Source: Wyeomyia smithii (lineage: Eukaryota > Arthropoda > Insecta > Diptera > Culicidae). Taken from it: DNA of 64,000 nt. A program made the translations under genes and the position numbers. The stretch covers positions 163,009,365-163,073,364 of the forward strand of contig NC_073695.1 of the NCBI RefSeq assembly GCF_029784165.1. Direction: 5' to 3'. Shown one piece after another: positions 44,754-56,152 of this stretch (position 1 is its first letter; every line of letters begins with the position of its first letter). Under the pieces are notes generated by a model. The model did not search any database. It was not told the origin of the DNA and saw nothing but the letters and a program-made list of their open reading frames with translations.

Positions 44754-45130
44754 TGTGCAAATTGTTTTGATTCGGAGCTCTCCAAGCAGTGAAATCCTAT
44801 ATTAGGAGTAATCAGCTTTAAGCTGTAAATTTTAAATTTTATTCATGAAATGTTCGGTTTGATAATCATATTGATAATAACTCACAATTTAGTCTCCTTA
44901 TTCTTCAGTAAACTTCGCACAGTACAATATAATATTTTTAATCATTTGCCACTCAAAATTTTAGTAAAATTAAATTTAGTGAATTTTATAACTCGTGGCT
45001 TCTAACTTCTTGTAATAAAAAATCTTCTCATCCTTTTGACAATTGCCTTTGACGGGGCGCCCACTGATCACAGTTGATCTTGTTGGCCGTTATCAGTGGG
45101 ACATGATACGAGGGGCTGTTGCGGTGAACA
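44754..45130 (-). repeat. BEL 3' LTR
   Basis: Matches 52574-52939. Contains an extra GGGGCGCCCAC-type 11-bp segment near 45054 absent from the other LTR. AATAAA polyadenylation signal on the element strand near 44840. The integrase ORF ends inside it. Confidence 0.93.
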
Positions 45131-46140
45131 TCCTCCCCCACGTGTTGCCGTAGGTTTTGATTCCGAATCGGCATCACCAGAGCTTTTCACATCCAGCACT
45201 GCCAATTTGCTTACAGGCCTCCTTGAAATCCCTCCGGATGTCTGCACTTCTGCTTGACAAATTACTCCATCCTTCCCCGGAATTGTTCGAACGACTCGCC
45301 CTCTCATCCATAGGTTTCTTATCTTGTCGTCAACCATAACGATCAGATCCCCTTGTTTAATTGGAGGTGCATCTTGGAACCATTTTGTTCGACGAGTGAT
45401 AGTCGGTAAATACTCTACCACCCAGCGATGCCATATGTTGTCCAGTGTATATTGTATTTTATTCCAGCTACTTTTTAAAGCCAATCCCGCATCTGTCGGG
45501 GCCTTCACCGGTTCCTGCACTCCATTAGAGCTAAGTAATAAAAAATGGTTTGGTGTTAGTGACTCATGATCTGCTGTTTCCAAAGGTACAAACGTAAGTG
45601 GTCGAGAATTGATCATACTTTCAGATTCTGCCAAAATGGTGACAAACGTCTCTTCGTCTATTTTTGAAACCAATGGAACTGCGGTGAAAGCTGCCTTCAC
45701 GGCGCGAACCATTCTCTCCCAGCAGCCTCCCATGTGTGGGGCAGCAGGGGGATTGAACCGCCATTGGGTGTCAGTATTGGTAAAGGTACTGCTTAAATCT
45801 TTATTTATTTTGCTAATCTCTTCTGCTAATTCCCGACTGGCACCGACGAAGTTTGTCCCATTGTCGGAGTAAATTTACTGTGGGGACCCTATGCGTGCTA
45901 TAGATCTTCTGATTGCTTTTTTACATGAGTCCGTTGACAAAGTAGCGACCACTTCGAGATGTATAGCCCTGATGGTGAGGCAAGTGAAGAGGCAGACCCA
46001 TCGTTTGACAACAGAACGTCCGATTTTAATTAAATACGGACCAAAGATGTCTACTCCAGTGTAGGTAAATGGTCGTACAAACGCTACTTATCTAACCACT
46101 GGAAGAGGGCTCATTTTAGGGATAACCGGCTTCGCCTTAT
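45068..46140 (-). pseudogene. BEL/Pao integrase
   Basis: DDE integrase. The core shows GVDIFGPYLI (first Asp) near 46050, IYSDNGTNFVGA (second Asp) near 45865 and PHMGGCWERMVRAVK (Glu) at 45733. The C-terminal region typical of the family follows (RWVVEYLPTITRR, GDLIVMVDD, WMRGRVVRTIPGKDG). A stop sits just before the IYSDNG segment at about 45877, another stop precedes VAFVRPF, and the frame differs from RT. The last residues are encoded in the 3' LTR. Confidence 0.92.
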
Positions 46141-47346
46141 ACACACGGCACCACATGCAACGCTTTTTATTAATCGCACCTGAACTCTTAGTTTGGGAAC
46201 GTGAAATTTCTGTCGTACTTGATTTACAACGGTTTCGTCGTTCGCATGGCCATATGTCCGATGATAGTTATCCAACAGTAAATCTGTACTTCGGTGTTTT
46301 CTGGGTAAAATTATTGGAAATTTTGCATCATAGGGTAACATCCGTGCATCATGCACCCGTAACACTCCATATTCATTGACGAATGGTGAAAGTTTCAAAA
46401 GACGGCTTGATGATTCCAATCGGTTATTACGAGAACCATCAGGTCGTTGCTTTAGAACTACCATTTCATCAGGAAAAGCATCGAACTGTGCAATAGCCCA
46501 CAAACATCTTTCCGCTGTTTGTATTTCAATGCAGGTGAGCCCAATTGTATCAGCGACTTCATCTTTCCGCTTATGCATGACATTGACGAAATGGAAAACA
46601 TATGCCATACACCGCAAAAGACGTTCGTACTTAGAAAACCTTGAAACGTCTACTATTGGCTGTAGCACCAAACGCTTGCAAATAAATACTGCTCTTAACA
46701 CTTGGTCGCTCTGATCTATGCTCTTTTCCTCGGCGTGCATTTGCCATTCCTCATTAAGCTGCTGGTGCAAAAATTCTGGTCCTCGAAACCACCGACTCTG
46801 TATATCACAAGATGGACCTTTTCCCCACTTCGTAGCTTCATCCGCCACATTGTTTCTGGTTGAAACCCATCTCCACTCTTCAACACTTGATAAGCCTAAC
46901 ATTTCGTCTACTTTAAATGCTACAAATTGACGGTATCTACGAACGTCAGATTTAATCCATGAGCACACGGTAGATGAGTCACTCCAGAAAAAGGTTTTCT
47001 GAATTTTCAGTGAATGGTTTTTTTCTATTGTTTTCCGTAAACGAGCTCCCAATAACGCTGCCACCAATTCCAAACGAGGTATTGAGAGACTTTTAATGGG
47101 CACGATTTTTGTTTTCGATGAAACTAGTGCAACTCGGACTTGTCCTTTGTCTACAATGCGGAAGTATCCGACGGCCACACAAGCTTGGGCGCTCGCATCT
47201 ATAAATATATGGAGCTCCAACGATTTAAAGCTTTCGTGAATATAACCGCGAAAATAGCATCGAGGAATTTTCAGCTTTTGAATATCTTTGATTACGGCAA
47301 GCCAATCCGCCCATCGATAAGCGATTTCTAGCGGAATCTTGCTGTC
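46111..47346 (-). pseudogene. BEL/Pao RNase H
   Basis: RNase H with HIFIDASAQACVAVGYF, SIPRLELVAALLG, FFWSDSSTVCSWI and STRNNVADEATKWG, which supply the four acidic residues. A linker and the integrase zinc domain follow (HRTYGHANDETVVNQVRQKF, H and C residues). It is separated from RT by a TGA at 47347-47349 in the same frame and ends by frameshift at about 46130. Confidence 0.92.
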
Positions 47347-48744
47347 TCAATCAGTTCCGGATCGCCATGCGTCATGAATCAGAATTTTACCATGGACAAC
47401 GAACGATGCAATCAACCCCAACGGATCGTAAATGCTCATGACTACACGTAGCATCTCCCTTTTTGTGGGTACTAAGGTTTCTTCGACAAGCATTTGTATC
47501 TTTCCGCAAAACTGAAGCGAATATGCGAAAACGTCCTCTTCTTGTAACCACGTCATTCCCAAAACTCGTTCTAGTCCTGTTGCCTTATCCGGTAGAATGT
47601 TTTTTGATAGTTTGCAATTTTCTTCTCCCAACTCTTTCAAAACTGTTTTGTCATTTGACATCCAATTGCGTATATGGAATCCTGCCCGTTTATGAACTTC
47701 AATCACCTCCCGAGCCACTCCAACCGCTTCTTTTGCTGTATCGAAACTGTCGACATAATCGTCAACATAATGCCGGTTGAGTACGGCTGCCGCTCCACGC
47801 GGTAACTCTCTTGCTTGATCCGACGCATTCCGGTTTTTAATATATTGAGAATGAGCTGGCGAACATGCTGCGGCGAATATTGCCACGTTTGATACCATGA
47901 TGCTCAGGGGTAGATCTGGCGAATCCCTGTACGGGAACAACAGAGCACTGCGATCTTCCTCGCGAATTAATATTTGTAAAAACATTTCCCGGATGTCTGC
48001 TGAAACTGCAACTTCTCGTTTTCGGTACTGAAACATTACCGATAGCAGTGGAGTCAAGAGATCCGGCCCATTGAGCAACATTGAATTGAGTGAAATTCCT
48101 TCCACTTTTGCTGCCGCATCCCAAATAACTCTTACTTTACCGGGCTTTTTATCATTTACTACGACACCGATAGGTAAACACCACATACGCCGCAGATCAA
48201 ATCTTTCCAGCTCTTGTGGTGTTATTTCGTGAATATAGCCTTTCGAGTTGAAATCTGCGATTTGCCGACGAACGCTTTCGTATAATTCCGGATTTTTAAT
48301 TAAACGTTTCTCGAGGCACTTAAATCGTCGCTCAGCCATAGGTCTACTGTTTGGTAACTCTATGTATTCATATTTCCATAGTAACCCTGTTTTATATTTT
48401 CCATCGTTAGTACGGTGCGTGGTTTCTTCTAAAATTTTGTACGCCCGTTGTTCTTCTGCCCCTCTAACTGACGGAACAAGTGCCACACCAAGACTTACAG
48501 TATCAAAGAATCGACGAATATATTTATGAAGCTCTACATCTGATGACATGGCACAAATATGTAGGCGTTTATGCGCCGTATCTCTTGTAGCTTGCCCCAA
48601 TCTCCCACATACTGCCCAACCAAGCCTAGTTTTCGTCGCAATCGGTGCGTTCAACTCTCCTTCTCGAAGCTTTATAGTGGCGATCAGATGCGAATTATTT
48701 TGACCTATTAATATTCCGGGTATGGCAGAGTAGAAGCTTTTCAC
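47347..48744 (-). pseudogene. BEL/Pao reverse transcriptase
   Basis: 465 open residues. The N-terminal half of the polyprotein (LGWAVCGRLG, ERRFKCLEKRL) leads to RT: MWCLPIGVVVNDKKPGKVR, VIWDAAAKVEGISLN, SADIREMFLQI, and catalytic NRHYVDDYVDS near 47760. Thumb/connection segment GLERVLGMTWLQEEDVF follows. Upstream it is separated from the protease by an in-frame TAA at 48787-48789. Confidence 0.93.
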
Positions 48745-48786
48745 CGGTAAATTACCAAGATGACTATAACGTGTAACGAGCTCTTG

Positions 48787-49326
48787 TTAATCAATTGTTT
48801 GACTTGGAAGTCCTAGATTATTAACCGTATATACCTCCGACATATTAAACCGTCTGTTCGTGTCGGTTTCAGAGATATCCAACTTCACGATTTCTGATGT
48901 TGCAATATTTTTATTGATACCTCCTGTCCATTGAAGGCATAATGGTTGTACCTTTCCTTCCACACCTAAAGCTTTTGCGATTGACCGTTCAACAAGTGTA
49001 ACCGATGACCCGTCGTCGAGAAATGCGTATGTGTTAATCTGTCGTTTCTCACTGTATAAGGTTACCGGAAGGATTCGAAATAAAGTTGACGATGATAATT
49101 GACGATGCAGTGAAACTACCGCTCCATTGGAATTTCCGCCTATCTTTGATTCCACTGGGGTTTCGTAATGAAGCAGACGATGATGTCGTTTTGGATAATC
49201 ATTAATTCCACACACTTCACTTTTACACGGCCATCGTGCATGTGAAGTTAGGCATCGCGCACAAAGTCTGTTAGATTTGACTGCTTTCCATCGGCCGTCT
49301 AAATCGAGCTCTTTGAAGGTATTGCA
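48787..49326 (-). pseudogene. BEL/Pao knuckle and protease
   Basis: A Cys-rich segment (RLCARCLTSHARWPC) precedes a retropepsin-like domain with YAFLDDGSSVTLVERSIAKALG, the family's Asp-containing flap-proximal active site, and LDISETDTNRRFN. Stops at 49327-49329 and 48787-48789 bound it in one frame with RT and capsid. Confidence 0.85.
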
Positions 49327-50964
49327 CTATCCGATCTGATGACAATCGGATTTGCACATCACGCATGGTCTACCTAAATTAGCCGCTGCAAGTTGCCGCT
49401 GTACATGCTCCTTTCCATCCTTTTGACTTTCTGTTTTAACCGTTTTTTCATGACTTGCAATGATGTGTGAATTCACATAGGATTTTTCTCTTATTTTTCC
49501 TCTATCTTCTTTTGAAGGTTTATGAGAAATACTAGCAAGCTGAGTTACACCGCTGGCAGCAGAGAAAATTTTCGCCATGTATTCACTAAATACATTTAAG
49601 TCTACCATGGCAACTTGTTCTTGGTAAAGAGCCCAGTTGAACTTTGCCGCAGCCGGAAGCTTGTCAACTAATTCCTGTAGCAAATTGGGATTAGACAGAT
49701 GTCTTTCCATGCCAACCGCTGTCAAGTGACCGCAAAGATTTTGCACTACAAGTCCGAAACTTACTAGCGTTTCCAAACGATCGGCCTTTGGAGCTGGAGT
49801 AGCTCTTACTTTAGCAATCATATTGTTAACTATTTGTTCAGGGCGACCATATAGTTGTTGCAGTGTCGACAAAATGTGAGGAACTGTCGTGGGGTGTAGC
49901 AAAAAGCTGCTAACGGCTTCCTTTGCCGAGCCTTTTAGACTACGTTGTAAACGAAGAAGGTTTTCAGCATTGGAATATCCGCAAATTTCAGTTGAGTTTT
50001 TATAGCTGCTTATAAATAACGGTCAATCGATCGGATCACCGGTAAAGATAGGCAGCTCCTTCGTAACGACTTGTCTAGCTGCTGTGGTGATGGACCCGAG
50101 CTACCCTGCGATAAACCAAACGGTTGCCTTTGATGAAAAGCGGAGACGTTATCGGTTACTATGTAATTCTTTAGGCTCGGAGATGTTAATAGTGGAAAAG
50201 TCAACCCACTTACCGACGACTGACATTCATTATAGTCGGAAAAAGCTTGTTTTTGATACTGGCTTTTCCATTCAACTTCTTCTCGTAGCGCCCAGTATGC
50301 TTTTTCGGCCTGATTTCGTAAACGATTAGCCTCAAATTCTCGCTGACGTGCTTCCTCTAGACATGATTGCAATCGTTGTTCCGCAGCACGCAGGAACCGA
50401 TTTCCTCCGATTTCTCAAGTTTCTCTAACTCACGATTGCGATGATCGAGCTGATTGCGTATATTGGTTATCGATTGTTGCAGCAGCAACATTTCGTTGGC
50501 GTGTCGTGTTTCCAATGACTTAATTCTATCGGCTAGTTCTGTTTCCCGACTCTGCCCCATTTCAGTGTCTTTTTGATGTTCGGTAGCCAAAGGTTGTGTT
50601 TGTCTGTCAGTTTCTCTTTGGTGCTCAAGAACGTATTGCCTACGACGAATCGCAGTTTCAGTACTCCACCGCTTGTATGACGGTATGCCAAGATGGCTGG
50701 GCTTAGGAGCCGAATCGGTCGTTGTTTTAGATACATGTACATCAGCGATCTTCAACAGATCTACAAGAGGTTTTATATCAACGAGAGGTAATCTCGAACA
50801 AATATCATTCTGTTCGTGGACAAATTTTCCGGGTGTTTCAGAGATTGATTTCGTCTCTAATCTCGCACCAAACGCCTGTTCCGTACTAACAGCAGAAACT
50901 TTCTTTGGAGTGGACGAGAAATTTACTCCCTGCGGGCATAATGATTGCGCGTTTGGTAGTTGAT
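49327..50964 (-). pseudogene. BEL/Pao gag, central and C-terminal part
   Basis: Begins after the mariner relative (QLPNAQSLCPQ). A long helical, Glu/Arg-rich segment follows (LETRHANEMLLLQQSITNIRNQL). The capsid-type domain (LPIFTGDPID, SYKNSTEICGYSN, LKGSAKEAV, LHPTTVPHILSTLQQLYGRP) leads to a Cys-rich end (PCVMCKSDCHQIG). Breaks: frameshift near 50390, frameshift near 50060, TGA in the DPID.PLF motif near 50028, TAG at 49327-49329. Confidence 0.88.
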
Positions 50965-50966
50965 TA

Positions 50967-51917
50967 ACGTATGAGGAAAAAAATCCGAACAAACTTTCAA
51001 TTCCAAATTAAAATCTTGCGCAACTTATTTTTCTATACTTGTTTCTTTATTCAAGTAATGTAACTCATTTACAAACCTCATAGGAAAACCTCAGCTCCAC
51101 ATCGCGCTGATTTCCTGATCCTCTGGGGTACTTGCTTTACAGCTTCCTAAATTCCGGATGTTTCAATTGTTTTGAGCTCCATCTTGATTTTTCTATCAAA
51201 CAATCGACGTTTTTCGCTCTGCTACCTTGATGGTAGACTATTCGCTTCAAATTTGCTCAGAAAGTTTCAATAGACTGCAGCTGTGGCACATTTTGAGAAT
51301 TGTATCCTTTTGGAATAAACCCGATATTGCCTTGCCGCAAATCCGCTAAAGTTGCATTAGCACAGTTTGACAATACAAGGTCTGGCCAAAACACTACTCT
51401 GTCATTTTTATGGTACTTATATTTAAAGTTTTAAGCCTATTTCCTGCAGATACTTGTTCACCGTTTTTGAATCGATCGAATATTTATTGTCCAGCTTACG
51501 ATTTGATTACGCCGACCGACCAGTCGTTTCCGCCCTTAATTTCGCTCGAACTTTGCACTCTTGCAAAGTGCATTTTCGTCCGGAACCAGATTTTTATTTG
51601 AAGGTATTTTCATTCTCGAAGAGTTTGTCAATAATGTATATAACTGTATTTTTATATCCAAGATCTTTAGAATAATGGAACACTTCACTTTTAGATTTTT
51701 CTTCATTTCGCTCACAAAAATTGCAAATCAATTTACGACGATCTTCTTCCGACCATGCCTTTTTCCCAACTAATCGTCACTTGACAGAATCGACTAGTCG
51801 TGTTACCAGTTATATAAAAGTGGATCTTCATTTTGTGGAAAAGGATTTTTCGATTTGTGCAGCACTTCAAAATCGTAGACCAATTCAAAAGTTGTTCGGA
51901 TTTTTTTCCTCACACGT
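50967..51917 (-). mobile_element. DD37E mariner (ITmD37E-type) insertion
   Basis: Bounded by TA on both sides (50965-50966, 51918-51919). The ends ACGTATGAGG/ACGTGTGAGG then AAAAAAATCCGAACAA form a TIR of about 35-40 bp. On the minus strand a decayed transposase shows WSEEDRRKLICNFC, HYSKDLGYKNTV and the catalytic region FWPDLVLSNC...PQLQSIETF. Between that Asp and Glu are exactly 37 residues, the DD37E signature of mosquito mariner relatives. Stops and deletions make it non-functional. It splits BEL gag cleanly. Confidence 0.85.
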
Positions 51918-51919
51918 TA

Positions 51920-52573
51920 ATTTCTGCCGGTATGGACGGAGACGTCTGTACAACGACGCTTATGCCGGAATTTTCAGTTGCCTTGGTCTGCTTCACCCAA
52001 TCTTCTGTCCTTTTTGCGCTCCTTTGACTGCTCCGCAAACTTCTCACACTTCTCGCTTCGTCGTCGTCCTGCCGGCTTAGTAACTCATGTTTTCGAGCGA
52101 TAAAATTTTCTCTCTCTCGAGCTTTTCACGAAGTTCTTTCTCGTTTAAAGCTCTCTCTTTAGCAATCTTCTCTTGGCACAGTTGTTCCATCAACTCTCGC
52201 TCTTCCTCGAGTCTTTCCAACTCACGACTAACACTGGCTCGATTAGCCGAATGAGTACTTGAGCTACCACTAGCAACACTCGCTTGTTGTACGCTACATC
52301 GAGGAACACAAGTCGAGCACGAAAAACTGGTTGCCCGAACCGTACCACTATCAACCTTAGCACATGAAAAATGATACCAATGCTCACAGTTTTGACACTG
52401 CACCATGAAACGTTCCGCATTATTTGTCCGTTTGCATCCCAAGCAATCTTGCTGTTCTCCACCATCGGTGTCAACCACCGAAGCAAGGAATGACTCTACC
52501 GACGAATGATTCGACACTCTATCATCGGTTTCAACATCGAGGTTAGAATTGGCTTGCTGATTCTTAAAGAATC
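51920..52573 (-). pseudogene. BEL/Pao gag, N-terminal part with PHD-like finger
   Basis: Immediately follows the 5' LTR. A PHD-like zinc finger (CLGCKRTNN, CQNCEHWYHFSCAKV, FSCSTC) occupies residues about 45-95, then a highly charged coiled coil (RELERLEEERELMEQL) to 52077. Readable gag continues in shifted frames to VVVQTSPSIPAE at 51920, where the mariner relative begins. No in-frame ATG lies upstream of the finger: the reading frame starts inside the LTR junction, so the leader with PBS and start codon appears lost. Confidence 0.85.
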
Positions 52574-52939
52574 TGTGCAAATTGTTTTGATTCGGAGCTC
52601 TCCTAGCAGTGAAATTCTATATTAGGAGTAATCAGCTTTAAGCTGTAAATTTTAAATTTTATTCATGAAATGTTCGGTTTGATAATCATATTGATAATAA
52701 CTCACAATTTAGTCTCCTTATTCTTCAGTAAACTTCGCACAGTACAATATAATATTTTTAATCATTTGCCCCTCAAAATTTTAGTAAAATTAAATTTAGT
52801 GAATTTTATAACTCGTGGCTTCTAACTTCTTGTAATAAAAAATCTTCCCATCCTTTTGACAATTGCCTTTGACTGATCACAGTTGATCTTGTTGGCCGTT
52901 ATCAGTGGGACATGATACGAGGGGCTGTTGCCGTGAACA
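52574..52939 (-). repeat. BEL 5' LTR
   Basis: 366 bp, TGTTCAC...TTTGCACA on the element strand, followed outside by the GACTT duplication. No tRNA-complementary PBS is evident directly after it. Confidence 0.93.
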
Positions 52940-52944
52940 GACTT

Positions 52945-53229
52945 AGTCAAAAAATAAAACCTTCACCCTCCGAAATATCCGAAATGACCGTCGAGCGTCT
53001 CGGGTTTTTGAAGTAGAATTCTTTTCTCAGGAAGTTCGGCTACATAGGGATGTGAAATGAATATCTAAAACCGAAAAAAGTGAAAAATATGTCCAATTTC
53101 AAATGCTGATAAATCGGTTAGTATTTGATGGATTTCCTTCCTTCTTGTAGCAATAGATTGGAAAATTTTCTAAGATTCTTCCCAAAAGAAGATAATTGTG
53201 ATTTTATTATTCACACTTTTGTACTATCG
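52945..53229. other. Spacer, nothing recognised
   Basis: AT-rich, no gene; just outside the BEL element. Confidence 0.45.
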
Positions 53230-53506
53230 AAAATAGTCAAACCTTGTCAGAACGAAAAATTCGACCTCTGATTGGTCGTTATATGATTGCTTCCGACAGA
53301 ATCATATACCTTGCAATTGAAAACATGCTATTTGGCCTATATAAGCGCCTGTTTCAGCCAAAGCCGCTCATAATAGTTCTAGACAGCGACAACAGCAGTC
53401 GTCCTTCCTTAGCAACAGCACTAGCCCTGTGGTTGGTCACCACGTCTCAGGAGCAGCGCGGTTCTTCTCAGCGTGTATCGGCAGACTGGCATTATTCCCC
53501 CCGTGG
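53230..53506 (+). promoter_or_regulatory. Promoter-like unit 3 (CCAAT, TATA)
   Basis: Inverted CCAAT (GATTGGTCG, near 53270) and TATATAAG (53338-53345) at spacing like units 1 and 2. It shares a 28-base block starting GCCCTGTGGTTGGTCACC (53429-53456) with unit 4 (54470-54497). The short open frame downstream (53404-53519) is not conserved beyond that block. Confidence 0.5.
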
Positions 53507-53960
53507 TGGGGCAGCATGAAGATTGCCATCAGAAATTCCAATTTTGAACATCAAAATACCTTTTTCAAGGCAAATAAACAAGTCATTGAAAGTTAATAAT
53601 TTTTGACAACGCAAGCAAGCATTTTGTGTTGGATGCTAGCAATTTAAGTCTGTCGCACCCGTTTAATTTACTGAATGTGAAATAGCTTCCACAGTGCATG
53701 TTGTCCGTGTATCTTAATTTCCCCACTGTTAGGGCGGCTCAAAGGTTGCGATCAGCAACCGATTTTGAACCGCAAAATGCCTTTTTCAAGGCAAATAAAC
53801 AATTAATTGAAGGTTATTAATTTTCTGGCATCAACACAAGCAGACATTCTGTGCGGATGCAATCAAATTCTGTTGTAGTTGTCTAATTTTTACTTTATTT
53901 AATAAACCCCCAACTGTAGGGGCAGCGCAAAGGCTGCGATCAGCATAACCGACATTGAAT
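53507..53960 (+). repeat. Tandem repeat with small hairpin and AATAAA
   Basis: At least two full units and a third start (GGGGCAGC/AGGGCGGC at 53507, 53734 and 53916). Each full unit carries CCTTTTTCAAGGCAAATAAAC. In the second, TGCCTT-TTTC-AAGGCA (53778-53793) is a perfect 6-bp stem with a 4-base loop followed by AATAAA. Confidence 0.7.
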
Positions 53961-54269
53961 AACAAACTGCCCTGTTAGACCGCATTCACAAAGACAGTTA
54001 GTTCGACTATGCAGAGCTAATATGAAGTCGATTCAATCAATCAGCATGAACAGAATTTCGTCGTCTCCCAGCTGCCAAATTGCAACATGATGCAACACGC
54101 AACAGCGAGCAAACGAAATCGCTTGATGTTACAGGCCGCAATACGGTTAGGGGTTAAATCGTTGCGTGTGTGAGAGCACCATCGGTGTTTATTCGCTGGA
54201 TACAAAAATTAAATGCGAATTGTGGAATAATTCGTCTAAAGAACATTAGGAAATGGTAAAACTGAACAG
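53961..54269. other. Spacer, nothing recognised
   Basis: No gene or repeat recognised in about 310 bases. Confidence 0.4.
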
Positions 54270-54520
54270 AAAGGCGTGGCCTACTTCTTAGTACTCTTCG
54301 GCTATAAAAGAGTGTTTCTGGGACAACTAGCTACCAAAATTAGTCGGAAGGTAAGCTGGATGAACCGTCCATAACGTTGACAGCAGTAGCAGCAGATATC
54401 AGCACTCAGCAGTAACAGAGGATAGCAGCGGGTTGCGCCTGTGGCTGCCTTCAAATTAAACAAATCACTTGCCCTGTGGTTGGTCACCACGTCTCAGGCC
54501 TCTGCCAGCGAGATTTTTGC
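54270..54520 (+). promoter_or_regulatory. Promoter-like unit 4 (TATA)
   Basis: TATAAAAG (54303-54310) is followed by AGCAGTAGCAGCAG-rich sequence and the 28-base block shared with unit 3. A 69-residue frame (54441-54650) starts within it. Its part after the block (SEIFAVHQPALPLMEKLDHF) has no family I recognise and is not present in unit 3. Confidence 0.4.
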
Positions 54521-55330
54521 CGTACATCAGCCGGCACTTCCTCTAATGGAAAAGTTGGATCATTTTGTTCAGAAGAATATTACTGTCGGTAATATTACAG
54601 AGATGCGATTGCATTATATCCGATATGGAATTGAACAATTGTTCTTTTGAGGACTAATAAAACACTTAATTTGAAGAGTTAATAGCTTTGAGTACCAGTA
54701 GCAATATGGTAACAGCCTCAGCGGTAGGTGCAGCCGGTACTTCGCTGAGGCCGATGTTATAAGGAGTAAATGGAAGCGGGTCGGCGAAACAGTTCGGGTG
54801 TGCTTAGACGCGCGTCATTTTCCGTTGTTGATATTATTCCCCACATGAAACGACGCGCTTTCGTACGATAGCGGCGGTATTAGCGGTAGATGCCAACACT
54901 TACTACAGTAATGCCGTGTCTAATTTTCAATGTGAAAACACTTTTCTATTGTGTTGGCCGTGCGCATTAGGCCTCTGCCAGGCTAAACGCGAAAAGCGGC
55001 GCGAATCGATTCGCCCAGCCGTAGGTTAATGTACAGCCGTAAGTAAAGCTGTGTAAATTATTATACTTCAACCTTGCGGTCGTGGCTTTGCACACAACCC
55101 TCCTGTAATTTTTTTCCCTAAAGCCTTTCTTGGTGGTTAACTTTACGCGGATTTTAGAAACTTCCGATAATGGAGAGATTAGAAACAGAGAAGAAGTTCA
55201 GAGTTGGAGATGAAGAGAGTTATAGAGGAAGATATAGTCTAGAGTTGGTAGAGTGAAAACGTGCCTAACATAAAATTTATAAACTAAGGAAATCAATTTG
55301 CCCTCCGTATATTTTCATTGATATTTACTA
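54521..55330. other. Spacer, nothing recognised
   Basis: GGCCTCTGCCAG words at 54496 and 54969 and the GCGGTCGTGGCTTTG word at 55076 (shared in part with 13033 and 26502). No gene. Confidence 0.45.
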
Positions 55331-55499
55331 AGGGGCCATCCACATACCACGTGGACAGATTTTTAATGATTCTGACCCCCCCCCTCCCCCTCCGTGGACA
55401 ACTGCCCATATAAATTCTAAATAAATTGTATCGTCCGTGGACATTAGCCAACCTCCCCCCCCCCCTCAAAGCTGTCCACGTGGTATGTGGATGGCCCCT
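55331..55499. mobile_element. MITE with perfect 28-bp inverted ends
   Basis: 55331-55358 (AGGGGCCATCCACATACC, then ACGTGGACAG) is the exact reverse complement of 55472-55499. The interior has two C-runs. No coding capacity. Target duplication not clear. Confidence 0.88.
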
Positions 55500-55639
55500 A
55501 AATACATTGAAGTGCTATCACGCAAGTAAAGTTTTAAGAAGATTAGCAGGTACCGTTTATTTAATCAAAAAATCTACTTACCGCTAACACTAAGGAAGTT
55601 AACCTGAAAAAAATAATACTTACCTGTACATCTATAGAT
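55500..55639. other. Spacer
   Basis: Short AT-rich sequence between the MITE and the foldback arm. Confidence 0.4.
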
Positions 55640-55850
55640 TGTCAACGTTTTTTGTCTGATCCACGCAAAATGTCAGCAACATATCAATTTTGCCCCGATT
55701 CCCCTAAAATGCTAAAATAGGTTCTTCTCGACGTTAGATTAACTTATTTGAAATCTGTTCAACGTAATATCAAGAGTGTAAGCGAAACTCGAAGATACAA
55801 TAACATTTTGTCTTCACATGAACCCCCCGCCCCCTTTCACGGGGAGGGGG
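55640..55850. repeat. Left arm of foldback flanking Transib
   Basis: Imperfect inverted copy of 58530-58722 (shared, on the right-arm strand, CTTGATATTACGTT, AACAGATTT, GTTGCTGACATTTT, GGGGCAAAAT). The Transib element sits between the arms, near the apex. Confidence 0.75.
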
Positions 55851-56152
55851 TTGCATTTTTGGCCAGGACCGGTCAAAACATAAAAATCTCGCTTCAGCTA
55901 TGAGACAGAATCATCACGTCTCACAGTGCGTTGAGCCATAGACAAACCACCAAGTATCCCGAAGTGTTTACAGATACCTCCTGGGTTGTGAACAAGTATT
56001 GGTAGGCTTTGGGAAGCATCACAAATACTATTACAAGCATAGCAAGCGTCAGCGTCGACAGCAGCCATTAGTTTCACAATTCATGCTAAATCGTCGCTCG
56101 TTTTCTAAACGTTGGTAAAACTTTATTACTTCGTGTATTTAAATAAAATAAA

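Larger units (their letters stand above)
44754..52939 (-). mobile_element. Complete BEL/Pao LTR retrotransposon
   Basis: Minus-strand element bounded by GACTT duplications (44749-44753 and 52940-52944). LTRs: 44754-45130 (3', 377 bp) and 52574-52939 (5', 366 bp), starting TGTTCAC and ending TTTGCACA on the element strand. They differ by about five substitutions and an 11-bp indel. Order: gag with PHD-like finger, capsid-type domain and knuckles, protease, RT, RNase H, integrase. Multiple stops and frameshifts, and a mariner relative in gag. Confidence 0.95.

Noticed and set aside
51410..52080. Plus-strand frames in the BEL gag region
   Set aside because: They overlap the mariner relative and gag on the opposite strand, and have no motif.
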